Assembly (NCBI RefSeq): GCF_000482745.1
Contig: NZ_AXWQ01000015.1
Span: 62,001 to 126,000 of the forward strand
DNA: 64,000 nt
Reading direction: 5' to 3'
Origin: Oleidesulfovibrio alaskensis DSM 16109
GTDB taxonomy: Bacteria; Desulfobacterota; Desulfovibrionia; Desulfovibrionales; Desulfovibrionaceae
Under the pieces are notes generated by a model. It was not told where the DNA came from and did not search any database. It worked only from the letters and a program-made list of their open reading frames with translations. Made by a program: the position numbers and the translations under genes. Below are positions 33,100-42,438 of this stretch, piece by piece. The first letter of the stretch is position 1. Each line of letters starts with the position of its first letter.

Positions 33100-33558
33100 C
33101 TATTTGCCTCGCGCTTTACGGCGCAGAACCTCGCCGGCCACAACGATGCCGTTGCCGCCGGACTCTTTGGCTTCCAGTGCCAGATTCTGCAACTCCATGG
33201 TACGGCTGGAAAAAACTTTAAGCAGCATAGGCAGGTTGATTCCGGTGACAACCTCTATGTCCGCACTGCTGAGCAAAGAAAGGCTGAGGTTTGTGGGCGT
33301 GCCGCCGAACATATCGGTGAGCACGATAACCCCTTTGCCTTTATCCAGCTTGCGGACTGCTTCTTTCAGCCGGTCGATTGTTTCTCCCACCTGCAGTGTG
33401 CCGTCAACACTCACCGACGTGCAGTCGGTCAGCGGGCCGAGAATAAATTCGGCAGCGCGCAGCAACGCAGCACCGTAGTCCGCGTGCGTGACAAGTACAA
33501 TGCCCACTACGGGCTCTTCCACGGTTGGTTCAGAAGACATATTTTCTGCTTTGCACAT
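33100..33558 (-). CDS. PTS mannose-type IIA component
   Basis: This 152-residue IIA domain protein has the phospho-histidine H25 in GIVLVTHADYG, and the later VIVLTDMFGGTPTNLSLSLL motif of mannose-type IIA. It is a free-standing domain, unlike the fused ManX of E. coli. The ATG at 33558 is taken; an internal ATG at 33540 is possible as neither has a good ribosome site. It follows rapZ by 21 bases, joining nitrogen/PTS regulators to the sugar PTS. Confidence 0.88.
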   Translation of the reverse strand: MCKAENMSSEPTVEEPVVGIVLVTHADYGAALLRAAEFILGPLTDCTSVSVDGTLQVGETIDRLKEAVRKLDKGKGVIVLTDMFGGTPTNLSLSLLSSADIEVVTGINLPMLLKVFSSRTMELQNLALEAKESGGNGIVVAGEVLRRKARGK

Positions 33559-33579
33559 TTGGTTATGGTGGAAAAAAAA

Positions 33580-34464
33580 TCAGCCCAGATCGATATGCCG
33601 GTGTTCCAAGGATACTGCATAATCGGACTTTTTCAAAGCGTCCCGCAACGCTTCGGCTGTGGAAACAGACCGGTGTCTGCCGCCGGTACAGCCGATGGCC
33701 AGCGTTATCCGGTAGCGGCCTTCCGCCTCATACTGAGGAAGCAGGAAGAGAAGAAAGTCTAAAAAACGTTTAAAGAAAGTCTTGCCTTGCTCGCAACCCA
33801 GAACAAACTGCTGTATTTCAGGGTCTTTACCTGAAAGCGCCTTTAATTTTGCGTCGAAGTACGGATTGGGCAGAAAGCGCAGGTCGAAAACCATGTCGGC
33901 GTCGGAAGGGACACCGTATTTGAACCCGAAGGTAATCAGGTTGACGCGCAGACTTCTCAAGCTGCCTCCAAGCGAACTCCATTTTTTTTGCACAATGCGC
34001 CGCAGGTCGTGAATGGAGAATTCTGAGGTATCGAGAATAAGGTCTGCACGTTCACGCACCGGAGCCAGCAGATTCCGTTCATGTTCAACGGCGGCCTCCA
34101 GCCCCAGGTCGCCGCCTTCCAGAGGATGAGGTCTGCGTGTGGTGGCAAAACGCCGTACCAGAGTATCACTGTCGGCTTCCAGATAGATGATGCGGGGAGA
34201 AACCCCCATCTTTTCCAGCCGCATAAGCGCGCCTTCGAATTCATCCAGAAAATCGAACTGGCGCAGGTCCATGCCCAGCACCACGCCGCGGTAGCGCCCC
34301 ATGGCATCACGTGCAAGATGTTCCAACAGGTCGGCCACTACCCCCACCGGCAGCCCGTCTATGGTAAAAAAGCGCAAGTCCTCGAATACATTGAGCACCG
34401 TGCTTTTGCCCGCGCCGGAAAGTCCTGTGACTATAAGAACCGGCAGACTTTCACTCTTTTTCAC
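33580..34464 (-). CDS. rapZ: RNase adapter protein RapZ (YvcJ-like nucleotide-binding protein)
   Basis: This 294-residue protein has the P-loop GLSGAGKS at 14-21 and the C-terminal RapZ domain (VNLITFGFKYGVPSDADMVFDLRFLPNPYF, GCTGGRHRSV). In enterobacteria it guides RNase E to the GlmZ sRNA to control GlcN6P synthesis; in other groups its role is less clear. The GTG start at 34464 is chosen because AGGGG precedes it and the family begins there. It lies in the classic rpoN-hpf-ptsN-rapZ order. Confidence 0.93.
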   Translation of the reverse strand: MKKSESLPVLIVTGLSGAGKSTVLNVFEDLRFFTIDGLPVGVVADLLEHLARDAMGRYRGVVLGMDLRQFDFLDEFEGALMRLEKMGVSPRIIYLEADSDTLVRRFATTRRPHPLEGGDLGLEAAVEHERNLLAPVRERADLILDTSEFSIHDLRRIVQKKWSSLGGSLRSLRVNLITFGFKYGVPSDADMVFDLRFLPNPYFDAKLKALSGKDPEIQQFVLGCEQGKTFFKRFLDFLLFLLPQYEAEGRYRITLAIGCTGGRHRSVSTAEALRDALKKSDYAVSLEHRHIDLG

Positions 34465-34525
34465 GGCGCAACCCCTTTTCCTACCTTTTAGACAGAGCGG
34501 CACCACCGGCGTCCGCCCCTTTCCG

Positions 34526-34975
34526 TTACGCCTTCTGCAAAAGCTCCCACAAGGTATCTTCCGAATCTGCCTGAGCAAATTCAGCTCTGAATTCTTTGTC
34601 TTTCAGCAGACGCGAAATCTGTGCGAGAATGCGCAGATGCATGCCGGCCACCTGTTCTGGAGCAAGAACAAGAAAGAATACGTTACACAGCTTGTAATCA
34701 AGCGCTTCAAAATCAAGCCCTTCAGAACTGCGACCGACCACCAGCACGATGTGGTCAAGCCCCTCCACCTTGCCGTGCGGTATGGCTATGCCGTCACCGA
34801 TGCCGGTTGTTCCCAGATTTTCACGGTCCTGCAGAATGCGGACCACGGTATTCTGATCCAGTTCCGGATATTTTTGGATGACCGGTTTCACAAGTTCCGC
34901 CAGCACCTCAGTTTTGGTGCTGGCGGAAAGCTCATGAATTATGAGGTCTTTATCCAGGTATTCACCCAGTTTCAT
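34526..34975 (-). CDS. ptsN: PTS IIA-Ntr regulatory protein PtsN
   Basis: This 149-residue fructose/mannitol-type IIA domain has the phospho-histidine H67 (DGIAIPHGKVEGL). PtsN belongs to the nitrogen PTS, a regulatory phosphorelay that does not transport sugar. It lies three bases after hpf on the same strand and before rapZ. The length is as expected. Confidence 0.92.
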   Translation of the reverse strand: MKLGEYLDKDLIIHELSASTKTEVLAELVKPVIQKYPELDQNTVVRILQDRENLGTTGIGDGIAIPHGKVEGLDHIVLVVGRSSEGLDFEALDYKLCNVFFLVLAPEQVAGMHLRILAQISRLLKDKEFRAEFAQADSEDTLWELLQKA

Positions 34976-34978
34976 TTT

Positions 34979-35521
34979 TTAGAATCCCGGATCGATCAGC
35001 CCGAAGTCTCCGTCCTTGCGACGGTAGATGACATTCACGCGGTTGTTCTGCGCGTTTTTGAAAACGAGAAACTCGTAATCCAGCGCCTCAAGCTGCATGG
35101 CTGCTTCATCAATATGCATGGGTTTGGGATCAATCTCATCAGTTTCAATGATGGTGCGCTCGCGCACGCCGTCATTGTCTTTGTAATTGAACACATCCAT
35201 ACGCACGCTGTCATCACTGCTGGAACGGCGCCGATCCTTAGTCTTTTCTGCGTGTTTCTTGACCTGTGCTTCCAGCTTATCCAGCACAAGATCAATAGTG
35301 GCATACATATCCTCGCTCTGCTCCACTGCAGAGAGATTCAACCCCTCGCCCGTGCATTGTACTTCCGCCTTGTGCCGGAATTTATCAACGCTCAACAGAA
35401 CCTGTAACTCAAGGTTTTCTGACTTATTCAAAAAGCGTCCGAGCTTTTCAAAACGGCGGTTGGCATACTTTTTCAAGTGATCGGAAGGCTCGAAGTTCTT
35501 GAAAGTGAAAGCGATGTTCAT
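34979..35521 (-). CDS. hpf: Ribosome hibernation promoting factor, long form
   Basis: This 180-residue protein has an N-terminal HPF/RaiA domain (IAFTFKNFEPSDHLKKYANRRFEKLG) and a C-terminal extension (residues about 120-180, RTIIETDEIDPKPMHIDEAAMQLEALDYEFLVFKNAQ) of the long type that pairs ribosomes into 100S dimers on its own. The linker KTKDRRRSSSDDS is charged. GGAGG precedes the ATG. It lies between rpoN and ptsN, the usual place. Confidence 0.95.
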   Translation of the reverse strand: MNIAFTFKNFEPSDHLKKYANRRFEKLGRFLNKSENLELQVLLSVDKFRHKAEVQCTGEGLNLSAVEQSEDMYATIDLVLDKLEAQVKKHAEKTKDRRRSSSDDSVRMDVFNYKDNDGVRERTIIETDEIDPKPMHIDEAAMQLEALDYEFLVFKNAQNNRVNVIYRRKDGDFGLIDPGF

Positions 35522-35571
35522 AAAAACCTCCAGAGATTCAGTTCAGGCATTTCTGCCGGAAATCCTTTGGC

Positions 35572-36996
35572 CTAAAATACAGCTTTTCGTTTCGAAGAAG
35601 AAGGGATTCCCATAGCTGTACGATACTTCGCCACGGTTCTTCGAGCAATATTGACTTGCAACTTTTCTTTAAGAATTTCTCCGATCTTTTCGTCACTGAG
35701 CGGTTCTTTAGGATTTTCTTCAGAAATCAGGTTCTTTATCAGCGCTTTCACACTTTCAGAACCTACCTCTGTTCCGTCATTTAACGCCAGTGCACTGTTA
35801 AAGAAATACTTAAGCTCCACAATACCATGGGGGGTAGCCACATACTTATTTGTTGTAATACGGCTGACGGTTGATTCGTGCATTCCTATATCGTCCGCTA
35901 TATCCTTGAGAATAAGCGGGCGAAGCCGGGATACGCCTTCCTCGAAAAAACCCCTCTGATATTTAATAATGCTCTCAACTACTTTGTACAGGGTTCGCTG
36001 CCGTTGATAAAGGCTTTTTATAAGCCACGAGGCGGAGCGCATTTTTTCCTGCACGTAGTCCTTTTCTTTATCAGTGGAGCCCTTGACGCCTTCTTTATAA
36101 AATTCACTCAGCTGGAGATGTGGCAGGCCGTCTTCGTTCAGCAGGATGATAAAATCATCCTCGCTTTTATACACGTAGACATCGGGGCTGACATACGCGG
36201 GCTGTTCGTTACCGAAACGGGAGCCCGGCATGGGGTCAAGAGTCTGGATAAGGTCAAGATATTCTTTAAGGTCGTCCATTCCCAGACGATATTTTCTGAG
36301 AAGAGGCTTGTACCGTCGTTTTTCCAGGTCTTCCAGATGATCGCGGATCAGCTCGACAAGCACAGGGTCGCGGTCGTATCCAAGCACTTCGACCTGAACC
36401 AGAAGGCATTCCTGCGGAGTACGCGCCGCTATGCCCACGGGATCAAGCCGCTGCAGCAGGTGCAGCGTTTCTTCCACCTCTGCCGTACCGGCACCGGCCA
36501 TTTCCGCCACGTTTTCCACCGTCGCCTGCAGATAGCCCGCAGGCGAAAGGTTGCCGATTATGACCTCTGCTATGTCCAGCTGTTTTTCCGTGGCGGAAGA
36601 CAAGCGCAGCTGCCAGCTGAGATGCCCTTCCAGCGTGGGGCTGGATGAAAAACGAGCCTCAAAGGCGGTCATCTCTTCCGGCACTTCCGCGTCGCGTCCG
36701 CCTGCCTGTTTGCCGGTACTGGCAAAATCGCCAAGATAGTTTTCCCAGTCGGCATTCTTTACCAATTCCTGACGGAAAGGGTCGGCTTCTTCTGCTCTCG
36801 GGGCTCTCTCTTCAGCCTGAGAGACTGGGCGCTCTTCCTGTGTTTCTTCAAGAAACGGGTTTTCCAGCAGTTCCTGCTGAACGGTTTCAACGAGCTCGAC
36901 GCGTGAAAGCTGCAACAGTTTGATCGCCTGCTGAAGCTGGGGCGTCATCACAAGCTGCTGAGCGAGTTTAAGCTGCTGTCGTAACTCTAAAGCCAT
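35572..36996 (-). CDS. rpoN: RNA polymerase sigma-54 factor
   Basis: This 474-residue sigma factor has the Gln/Leu-rich activator-interaction region (ALELRQQLKLAQQLVMTPQLQQAIKLLQ), an acidic spacer of about residues 50-100, the core-binding domain, the helix-turn-helix (DIADDIGMHESTVSRITTNKY), and the RpoN box ARRTVAKYR near the C-terminus. It directs transcription with enhancer-binding activators. The gene stands at the head of rpoN-hpf-ptsN-rapZ. The 192 bases between it and lptB hold no gene or clear terminator. Confidence 0.97.
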   Translation of the reverse strand: MALELRQQLKLAQQLVMTPQLQQAIKLLQLSRVELVETVQQELLENPFLEETQEERPVSQAEERAPRAEEADPFRQELVKNADWENYLGDFASTGKQAGGRDAEVPEEMTAFEARFSSSPTLEGHLSWQLRLSSATEKQLDIAEVIIGNLSPAGYLQATVENVAEMAGAGTAEVEETLHLLQRLDPVGIAARTPQECLLVQVEVLGYDRDPVLVELIRDHLEDLEKRRYKPLLRKYRLGMDDLKEYLDLIQTLDPMPGSRFGNEQPAYVSPDVYVYKSEDDFIILLNEDGLPHLQLSEFYKEGVKGSTDKEKDYVQEKMRSASWLIKSLYQRQRTLYKVVESIIKYQRGFFEEGVSRLRPLILKDIADDIGMHESTVSRITTNKYVATPHGIVELKYFFNSALALNDGTEVGSESVKALIKNLISEENPKEPLSDEKIGEILKEKLQVNIARRTVAKYRTAMGIPSSSKRKAVF

Positions 36997-37188
36997 TGTT
37001 CAACCGAATCCTTAAGATTATAAAAGCTGAATATATTTTGTTTTTATTGCTCAGGGAATATCAAATCCCTGATGCCGGAGACAGCGGAAACGTATATTCC
37101 GTGCTGTTATCCAAAAATCATTCCAAAATGCATTCCATGACTCTTTTCTGCCACATATATCTGTGTGATGCAACCGGAGCCGGGGGAC

Positions 37189-37911
37189 TTACAGGCAGAA
37201 GCCCTCTCCCAGATAGACACTGCGGGCCTTGGGATCGGCCACAATGGCTTCCGGAGTGCCTTCCAGAATGACCCTTCCTTCGTAAACGAGATAAGCCCTG
37301 TCGCAGATATTCAATGTTTCACGTACATTATGATCAGAGATCAACACCCCGATACCTTTGTCGCGCAGTTTTTTGATGATTTCCTGAATATCATCCACGG
37401 CCAGAGGATCAATGCCGGCAAACGGTTCATCAAGCAGGATGAACTTCGGGGCGCGGATGAGGGCCCGGGCGATTTCCAGCCGCCGCCGTTCACCGCCGGA
37501 CAGGTGCATGGCGTATGAATCGGCGATGTGGGTGATGCCGAACTCTTCAAGCAGTTCCTGCGCTCTTGCCTGCTGAGCTTTTTTGCTCAACCCCACATGT
37601 TCCAGAATCATCTGCAGATTCTGAGTGACAGTGAGTTTTTTAAAAACAGAACTTTCCTGAGGCAGATAGCTCAAACCGATACGGGCGCGTTCATGCAGCG
37701 GCCAGTCGGATATGCTCAGGTCATCCAGCTGCACCTCGCCGGCATTGGGCTTTACAATGCCTATGAGCATATAAAAGGTCGTGGTCTTGCCCGCGCCGTT
37801 GGGGCCCAGCAGGCCGACAATTTCCCCCTGTTTCACATTCAGGGAAACGCCGCAGACCACTTCGCGCGAACCGTATTGCTTGCGCAACCCTGTAGCCTGA
37901 ATGACCGCCAT
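37189..37911 (-). CDS. lptB: LPS export ABC transporter ATPase LptB
   Basis: This 240-residue ATPase powers lipopolysaccharide extraction from the inner membrane by LptFG. It has Walker A GPNGAGKTTT, the signature LSGGERRRLEIARAL, Walker B FILLDEPFAGIDP and the switch histidine in VLISDHNVRE. It abuts lptA (stop and start adjacent). LptFG genes are not in this window. Confidence 0.96.
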   Translation of the reverse strand: MAVIQATGLRKQYGSREVVCGVSLNVKQGEIVGLLGPNGAGKTTTFYMLIGIVKPNAGEVQLDDLSISDWPLHERARIGLSYLPQESSVFKKLTVTQNLQMILEHVGLSKKAQQARAQELLEEFGITHIADSYAMHLSGGERRRLEIARALIRAPKFILLDEPFAGIDPLAVDDIQEIIKKLRDKGIGVLISDHNVRETLNICDRAYLVYEGRVILEGTPEAIVADPKARSVYLGEGFCL

Positions 37912-38451
37912 TTACTTCTTCATCCTTTTGGGGGCGGAAAAAACCGCATTGACGGGCTTACCAGGCGCGCCCAACACTTCACTTCTGTTCTCGTTCACAT
38001 AAAACCTGATTTCCTGCCCGCCGATACTGTTGCCCTCGTCGCGAAGTACGGGGTCTCCTTCCATCACAAGCAGTCCTTCCGAAACCTTGTAGGTGGCCTT
38101 GCGGCATTCTCCCGATTTCGTCAGCTGCTTCATGCGTACGTTACCTTCGGCCACCAGCCTGTTGATCTGGCCGGCGTCAATGGCAGGGCCTTCGGCGTCG
38201 TTTTGCTTCGCGGCGGCACTGGCGTTCTTGTCCAGATAGACGGAGATGGAGTCCGCCCACAGTTCAAATTCACCGCGCTGCACGTATACATCCTGTTCAA
38301 AAATGATCAGCTGGGCGTTGGCGTCATAAGTCATGGTCTTAGATGTGATGGAGGTGGGAATATCCTCTGCCGCGGTGGCGGGGGCGGCCTGCAAAACCAG
38401 ACAGGCAAGCAGCACCATAATCATGTGGCCTGTTATGCTAATTCTGTTCAT
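37912..38451 (-). CDS. lptA: LPS transport periplasmic protein LptA
   Basis: This 179-residue protein has a signal peptide (to about residue 28, ending VLQAAPATAA) and an OstA-like beta-jellyroll with repeating strands (ITSKTMTYDANAQLIIFEQDVYVQRGEFELWADSISVYLD). It bridges LptC and the outer-membrane LptD. It overlaps lptC by 14 bases and is adjacent to lptB, the normal order lptC-lptA-lptB. Confidence 0.88.
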   Translation of the reverse strand: MNRISITGHMIMVLLACLVLQAAPATAAEDIPTSITSKTMTYDANAQLIIFEQDVYVQRGEFELWADSISVYLDKNASAAAKQNDAEGPAIDAGQINRLVAEGNVRMKQLTKSGECRKATYKVSEGLLVMEGDPVLRDEGNSIGGQEIRFYVNENRSEVLGAPGKPVNAVFSAPKRMKK

Positions 38452-39052
38452 GACGTTTTTCTCCTCGGGCTAAGCCGCTGAAGCCGTCTTCAAGGTACAG
38501 AACCATGTCAACGCTTCCGCGGGCTTTAATGACGTTAGTGTCCAGCAGCCACAGCACGTCATGCATGGTACCGTTCATGGCGCCGGTTTCAAACCATACC
38601 TTTTCGGGCATGGTCAGTTCACGGGAGCTGCCAAGGTAGGTCAGCAGAGATGTTTTAAGCATTTTGTCTGTCTGCACCAGAACCACATCGTCCCACAGAC
38701 GCATGGACTGGCTGCTCTGCTTTATTTCGCCCCAGCGCGCTTTAACACTCAGGTTGTCGTTTTGTTTTTCAAGAAAATAGACAATGTCGGGCTGCTTGAT
38801 GCGTACAGTGTCGCCCTGCTGGTCATAAAACGCTTTTTCAGCTTCCAGCGTCCACAGTTCGCGTCCTTTTTCGCCCTGCTTCAGGCGCACACCCGACAGC
38901 GCCAGATCGACATTACCTTCCACGGCAGGCTGGGCATCGGTCAGAGAGCGTCGCACTTCACTGACCTGACGTGCCCCCATGGCCGCATACAACAGCAGGC
39001 CGGTGAGCAGAATCAGCATACCGGCGACCCAGTACATTCTGCGGCGGGACAT
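38438..39052 (-). CDS. lptC: LPS export protein LptC
   Basis: This 204-residue protein has an N-terminal transmembrane helix (MYWVAGMLILLTGLLLYAAMG) and a periplasmic OstA-like domain (LSGVRLKQGEKGRELWTLEAEKAFYDQQGDTVRI). LptC links LptBFG to LptA. The identification rests on the fold pattern and position between kdsC and lptA. Confidence 0.88.
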   Translation of the reverse strand: MSRRRMYWVAGMLILLTGLLLYAAMGARQVSEVRRSLTDAQPAVEGNVDLALSGVRLKQGEKGRELWTLEAEKAFYDQQGDTVRIKQPDIVYFLEKQNDNLSVKARWGEIKQSSQSMRLWDDVVLVQTDKMLKTSLLTYLGSSRELTMPEKVWFETGAMNGTMHDVLWLLDTNVIKARGSVDMVLYLEDGFSGLARGEKRHEQN

Positions 39053-39574
39053 CTAGGAAGACCACTCCCTGAGCATGGGAGCCAGTTTGTTCTGGGCATC
39101 AAGGATAAAACGTACAGCTTCGCGCACGGCGCCATGGCCTCCCGTGGCGGTGGTGACATATTTGGCCACGGCCTTTACCTCCGGCTGGGCGTTGGCCACT
39201 GCCATGGGCAGCCCCACAAGATTGAGCGGGGCCAGATCCACCCAGTCATCGCCCAGAAAAGCGGCCTGCTCCGGTTTGAGAGCATATTTTTCAAGCAATC
39301 CCTGCATGACGTCCAGCTTGTGCGTGAAGCCCGCATGGTAGTCCTCTATGCCCAGCCCGCGCACACGCTCGGCCACGGCTTCAGAGTCAAGACCGGTAAT
39401 CACGGCCACGACAAGCCCTGCGGACTGAGCCATCTTGATTCCCAGCCCGTCCTGCACATTGAAGCGCTTGGCCACCCTGCCGTCACCAAAATAGTACAGA
39501 CCGCCGTCTGTCAGCACCCCGTCCACATCCAGAACAAGCAGGCGGATGTTGGCGGCCAGCTCTTTAACACGCAT
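39053..39574 (-). CDS. kdsC: 3-deoxy-D-manno-octulosonate 8-phosphate phosphatase
   Basis: This 173-residue HAD phosphatase has no cap domain; the nucleophile motif is LLVLDVDGVLTDGGLYY, motif II is ITGLDSEAV, and motif IV is FLGDDWVDLAPL. It makes Kdo from Kdo-8-P. ATG 39574 is preferred (GGAG upstream) to TTG 39580; it overlaps the kdsA end. It completes the Kdo pathway step after kdsA. Confidence 0.94.
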   Translation of the reverse strand: MRVKELAANIRLLVLDVDGVLTDGGLYYFGDGRVAKRFNVQDGLGIKMAQSAGLVVAVITGLDSEAVAERVRGLGIEDYHAGFTHKLDVMQGLLEKYALKPEQAAFLGDDWVDLAPLNLVGLPMAVANAQPEVKAVAKYVTTATGGHGAVREAVRFILDAQNKLAPMLREWSS

Positions 39575-40382
39575 AGTCAATACTCCAGATGCTCTTCAGA
39601 TCTCCTACAAGATCGCTCAGGCGCCCCGCGGGCCAGCTGTTGGGGCCGTCGCACAGCGCCTTGTCGGGGTCGGGATGACATTCCAGAAAAACCCCGTTTG
39701 CACCTGCTGCCACAGCTGCGCGGGCCAGTGCAGGAACATGCCTTCTGTCCCCTCCGGAGCAGGAACCCTGCCCGCCCGGAAGCTGTACGGAATGGGTGGC
39801 ATCGAAAATTACAGGAACATTCAGGCTGCGCATGATGGAAAAAGAGCGGAAATCGACCACAAGATTGTTATAGCCGAAACTTGCCCCTCTTTCGGTAAGC
39901 ATCACGTGACGGTTTCCTGCCGCATGCAGTTTTTCCACCACTGGCCCCATATCCCAAGGCGCCACAAACTGGCCTTTCTTTACATTGACCACACTGCCGG
40001 TGGCGGCAGCCGCCTGCAGCAGGGCTGTCTGCCTGCACAGAAATGCCGGTATTTGCAAAATGTCAGCCACAGCTGCCACAGGTGCGGCCTGAGCAGGTTC
40101 ATGAATATCGGTAATGACAGGCAGGCCCGTTTCTTCGCGGATGCGGGCCAGCCACTCCAGCCCCGTAGTCATTCCGGGGCCGCGGAAGCTGGAGGCCGAT
40201 GTACGGTTGGCCTTGTCAAAAGAGCTTTTAAAAATTGCTGTGACAGCATGTCTGTCCGCAGCCTCACGCACAATGCGGGCAGTTTCAAGCGCCAGCTCGT
40301 AGCTTTCGAGCACGCAGGGGCCTGCAATGATAAACGGGCCGTCGCACAGGGTTTTATAGAGTTCTGTCGTAGAAAACGTCAT
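39564..40382 (-). CDS. kdsA: 3-deoxy-8-phosphooctulonate synthase
   Basis: This 272-residue aldolase condenses PEP with arabinose-5-phosphate to make Kdo-8-phosphate for LPS inner core. Family motifs are FIIAGPCVLES, FKSSFDKANRTS, FRGPGM, and ATHSVQLPGG. ATG 40382 is chosen with GGAG upstream; the in-frame upstream stretch is not in the family. It lies between pyrG and kdsC. Confidence 0.96.
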   Translation of the reverse strand: MTFSTTELYKTLCDGPFIIAGPCVLESYELALETARIVREAADRHAVTAIFKSSFDKANRTSASSFRGPGMTTGLEWLARIREETGLPVITDIHEPAQAAPVAAVADILQIPAFLCRQTALLQAAAATGSVVNVKKGQFVAPWDMGPVVEKLHAAGNRHVMLTERGASFGYNNLVVDFRSFSIMRSLNVPVIFDATHSVQLPGGQGSCSGGDRRHVPALARAAVAAGANGVFLECHPDPDKALCDGPNSWPAGRLSDLVGDLKSIWSIDYAC

Positions 40383-40510
40383 GCATCTCCGCCATGGTAA
40401 AATCTTGGTGAGGTGGCCGCGGCGCACGGCTTGGGCGCGGCTGTCCGGCAGCATGCCGGAACCGGAAAACCACAGGAAACCTATCCGATTCAAAGCCGGA
40501 TTGAAAGTCT

Positions 40511-40544
40511 AAAAAAACGGGGCGCACTGGTGTGCGCCCCGTTT
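40511..40544 (-). terminator. Terminator after pyrG
   Basis: The stem AAACGGGGCGCAC/GTGCGCCCCGTTT has a TGGT loop and, on the minus strand, a tract of seven T's. It separates pyrG from kdsA. Confidence 0.85.
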
Positions 40545-40562
40545 ATGGCAGGAGTTCAAGCG

Positions 40563-42209
40563 TTACCGCTTGCTTTTTACAGCCTGTTTTCCGGCGGCTT
40601 TTATAAACTCGCGGAAAAGCGGATGCGGTGTCATGGGGTAGGACTTGAATTCAGGGTGGAACTGACAGCCGAGGAACCAGGGATGATCCTTGATTTCAAC
40701 CATTTCGACAAGTTCACCATCGGGTGACAGACCACTGAATACCAGCCCGGCCTCTTTGAGCTTGTCAAGATAGGCGTTGTTGAATTCAAAACGGTGACGG
40801 TGGCGTTCGTCCACTTTTTCAGCCTGATAGGCAGTGAAGGCATTGGTACCCTTGACCACGGCGCAGGGGTACGATCCCAGACGCATGGTGCCGCCTTTTT
40901 CGCTGCCTGAATCACGCCGCTCCACCTGCTTGCTGCGGAAATCAAACCATTCCGTCATCAGGTAGATCACCTTGTCGGGAGTCTGTTCGTCAAACTCTTC
41001 GGAGTTGGCGGCGGGCAGTCCGGCTACATTGCGGGCAAATTCGATGACCGCACATTGCATACCCAGACATATGCCGAAGAAAGGCACCTTGTTCTCACGG
41101 GCATAACGGATGGCCCGGATTTTTCCTTCCACGCCTCGGCTGCCGAAGCCGCCGGGAACCAGAATGCCGTCGAGACCGGCCAGAGATTCCGCCACATTTT
41201 CATCGGTGATGAGCTCGGAATTGACGTACTTGAGCTCCACAGCCAGCTTGTTGGCCACACCGCCGTGAATAAGCGCTTCGTGCAGGCTTTTGTATGCTTC
41301 CTTAAGATCGACATACTTGCCCACGATACCGATGGTCACCTTGCCCTGCGGGTTGGCGCATGTGTCCACCAGCTCCTGCCATTTGCTCAGGTCAGGATTT
41401 TTGGCCGGCAGCTGCAGCATGATGGCGATCTTCTGATCAAAGCCTTCCTCATAGAAGCTGAGCGGCACTTCATAGATGTTTTTCACGTCAACAGCAGAAA
41501 AAACAGCATCTTTTTCCACGTTGCAGAACAGAGCAATCTTGTGCTTGAGGTCATCGGTGACGGCTTTTTCGCAACGGCACAGAATAATGTCGGGCTGAAT
41601 GCCTATGCTGCGAAGCTCTTTGACGCTGTGCTGGGTAGGCTTGGTTTTGTGTTCGCCGGCGGCGGCCAGATACGGTACCAGCGTCAGGTGGATGTACATG
41701 CAGCGGTCACGGCCCAGATCGGAACGAAGCTGCCGGATGGCTTCAAGGAACGGCTGTCCTTCGATGTCACCCACGGTTCCGCCTATTTCCACCAGCGCCA
41801 CATCAAGGTCGTCGCTGGCCAGATTCATAATCACGCTTTTGATTTCGTCGGTGATATGCGGAATAACCTGAACGGTGCCCCCCAGATAGTCGCCGCGGCG
41901 TTCCTTTGTGATCACGCGGTGGTAGATGGAACCGGACGTGTAGTTGTTGCGCTGGTTCATGGGAATGCCGAGGTAGCGCTCGTAATGGCCAAGATCAAGG
42001 TCGGTTTCCGCGCCGTCGTCGGTCACATACACTTCACCGTGCTGAAACGGGTTCATGGTGCCGGGGTCGACGTTGATGTAGGGGTCGAGTTTCTGAATGG
42101 TGACCTTGAGTCCCCGGGCCTGCAGCAGTGCCCCCACAGATGCGGCAGCCAGCCCTTTGCCCAGCGACGAAAGCACCCCGCCGGTGATAAAGATAAACTT
42201 GGTTTTCAT
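40563..42209 (-). CDS. pyrG: CTP synthase
   Basis: This 548-residue enzyme aminates UTP to CTP with glutamine. The N-terminal synthetase domain begins FIFITGGVLSSLGKGLAAASVG; the glutaminase domain has the cysteine in FFGICLGMQCAVIEFARN and the closing HxE in GCQFHPEFKSYP. Normal length. CTP is also used to make CMP-Kdo, so the location next to kdsA is sensible. A terminator follows. Confidence 0.98.
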   Translation of the reverse strand: MKTKFIFITGGVLSSLGKGLAAASVGALLQARGLKVTIQKLDPYINVDPGTMNPFQHGEVYVTDDGAETDLDLGHYERYLGIPMNQRNNYTSGSIYHRVITKERRGDYLGGTVQVIPHITDEIKSVIMNLASDDLDVALVEIGGTVGDIEGQPFLEAIRQLRSDLGRDRCMYIHLTLVPYLAAAGEHKTKPTQHSVKELRSIGIQPDIILCRCEKAVTDDLKHKIALFCNVEKDAVFSAVDVKNIYEVPLSFYEEGFDQKIAIMLQLPAKNPDLSKWQELVDTCANPQGKVTIGIVGKYVDLKEAYKSLHEALIHGGVANKLAVELKYVNSELITDENVAESLAGLDGILVPGGFGSRGVEGKIRAIRYARENKVPFFGICLGMQCAVIEFARNVAGLPAANSEEFDEQTPDKVIYLMTEWFDFRSKQVERRDSGSEKGGTMRLGSYPCAVVKGTNAFTAYQAEKVDERHRHRFEFNNAYLDKLKEAGLVFSGLSPDGELVEMVEIKDHPWFLGCQFHPEFKSYPMTPHPLFREFIKAAGKQAVKSKR

Positions 42210-42438
42210 GTAACTCCTGCCTCAGCATGATTTGATTCGGAAACGGGAAAAAATCCTGTTTCACACGGTAACAGCTGATTGTATCAAAAACGACACCCCT
42301 CGTCAGCCATTGACGCCGACAGGGGCTGCCACTATTATCTGCGGTTCCGAGCAGCAACTGCCCGGATATCTCCGCACGCACAAACGTGTGTTGCTACGGA
42401 ATGGACATTCCTCTGTCAAGCAAACATTTTCAGGAGCC

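Noticed and set aside
38561..39835. 424-codon plus-strand open frame
   Set aside because: It runs antisense across lptC, kdsC and kdsA, which are well supported.
41055..42230. 391-codon plus-strand open frame
   Set aside because: It is antisense to pyrG and shows no recognisable protein features.
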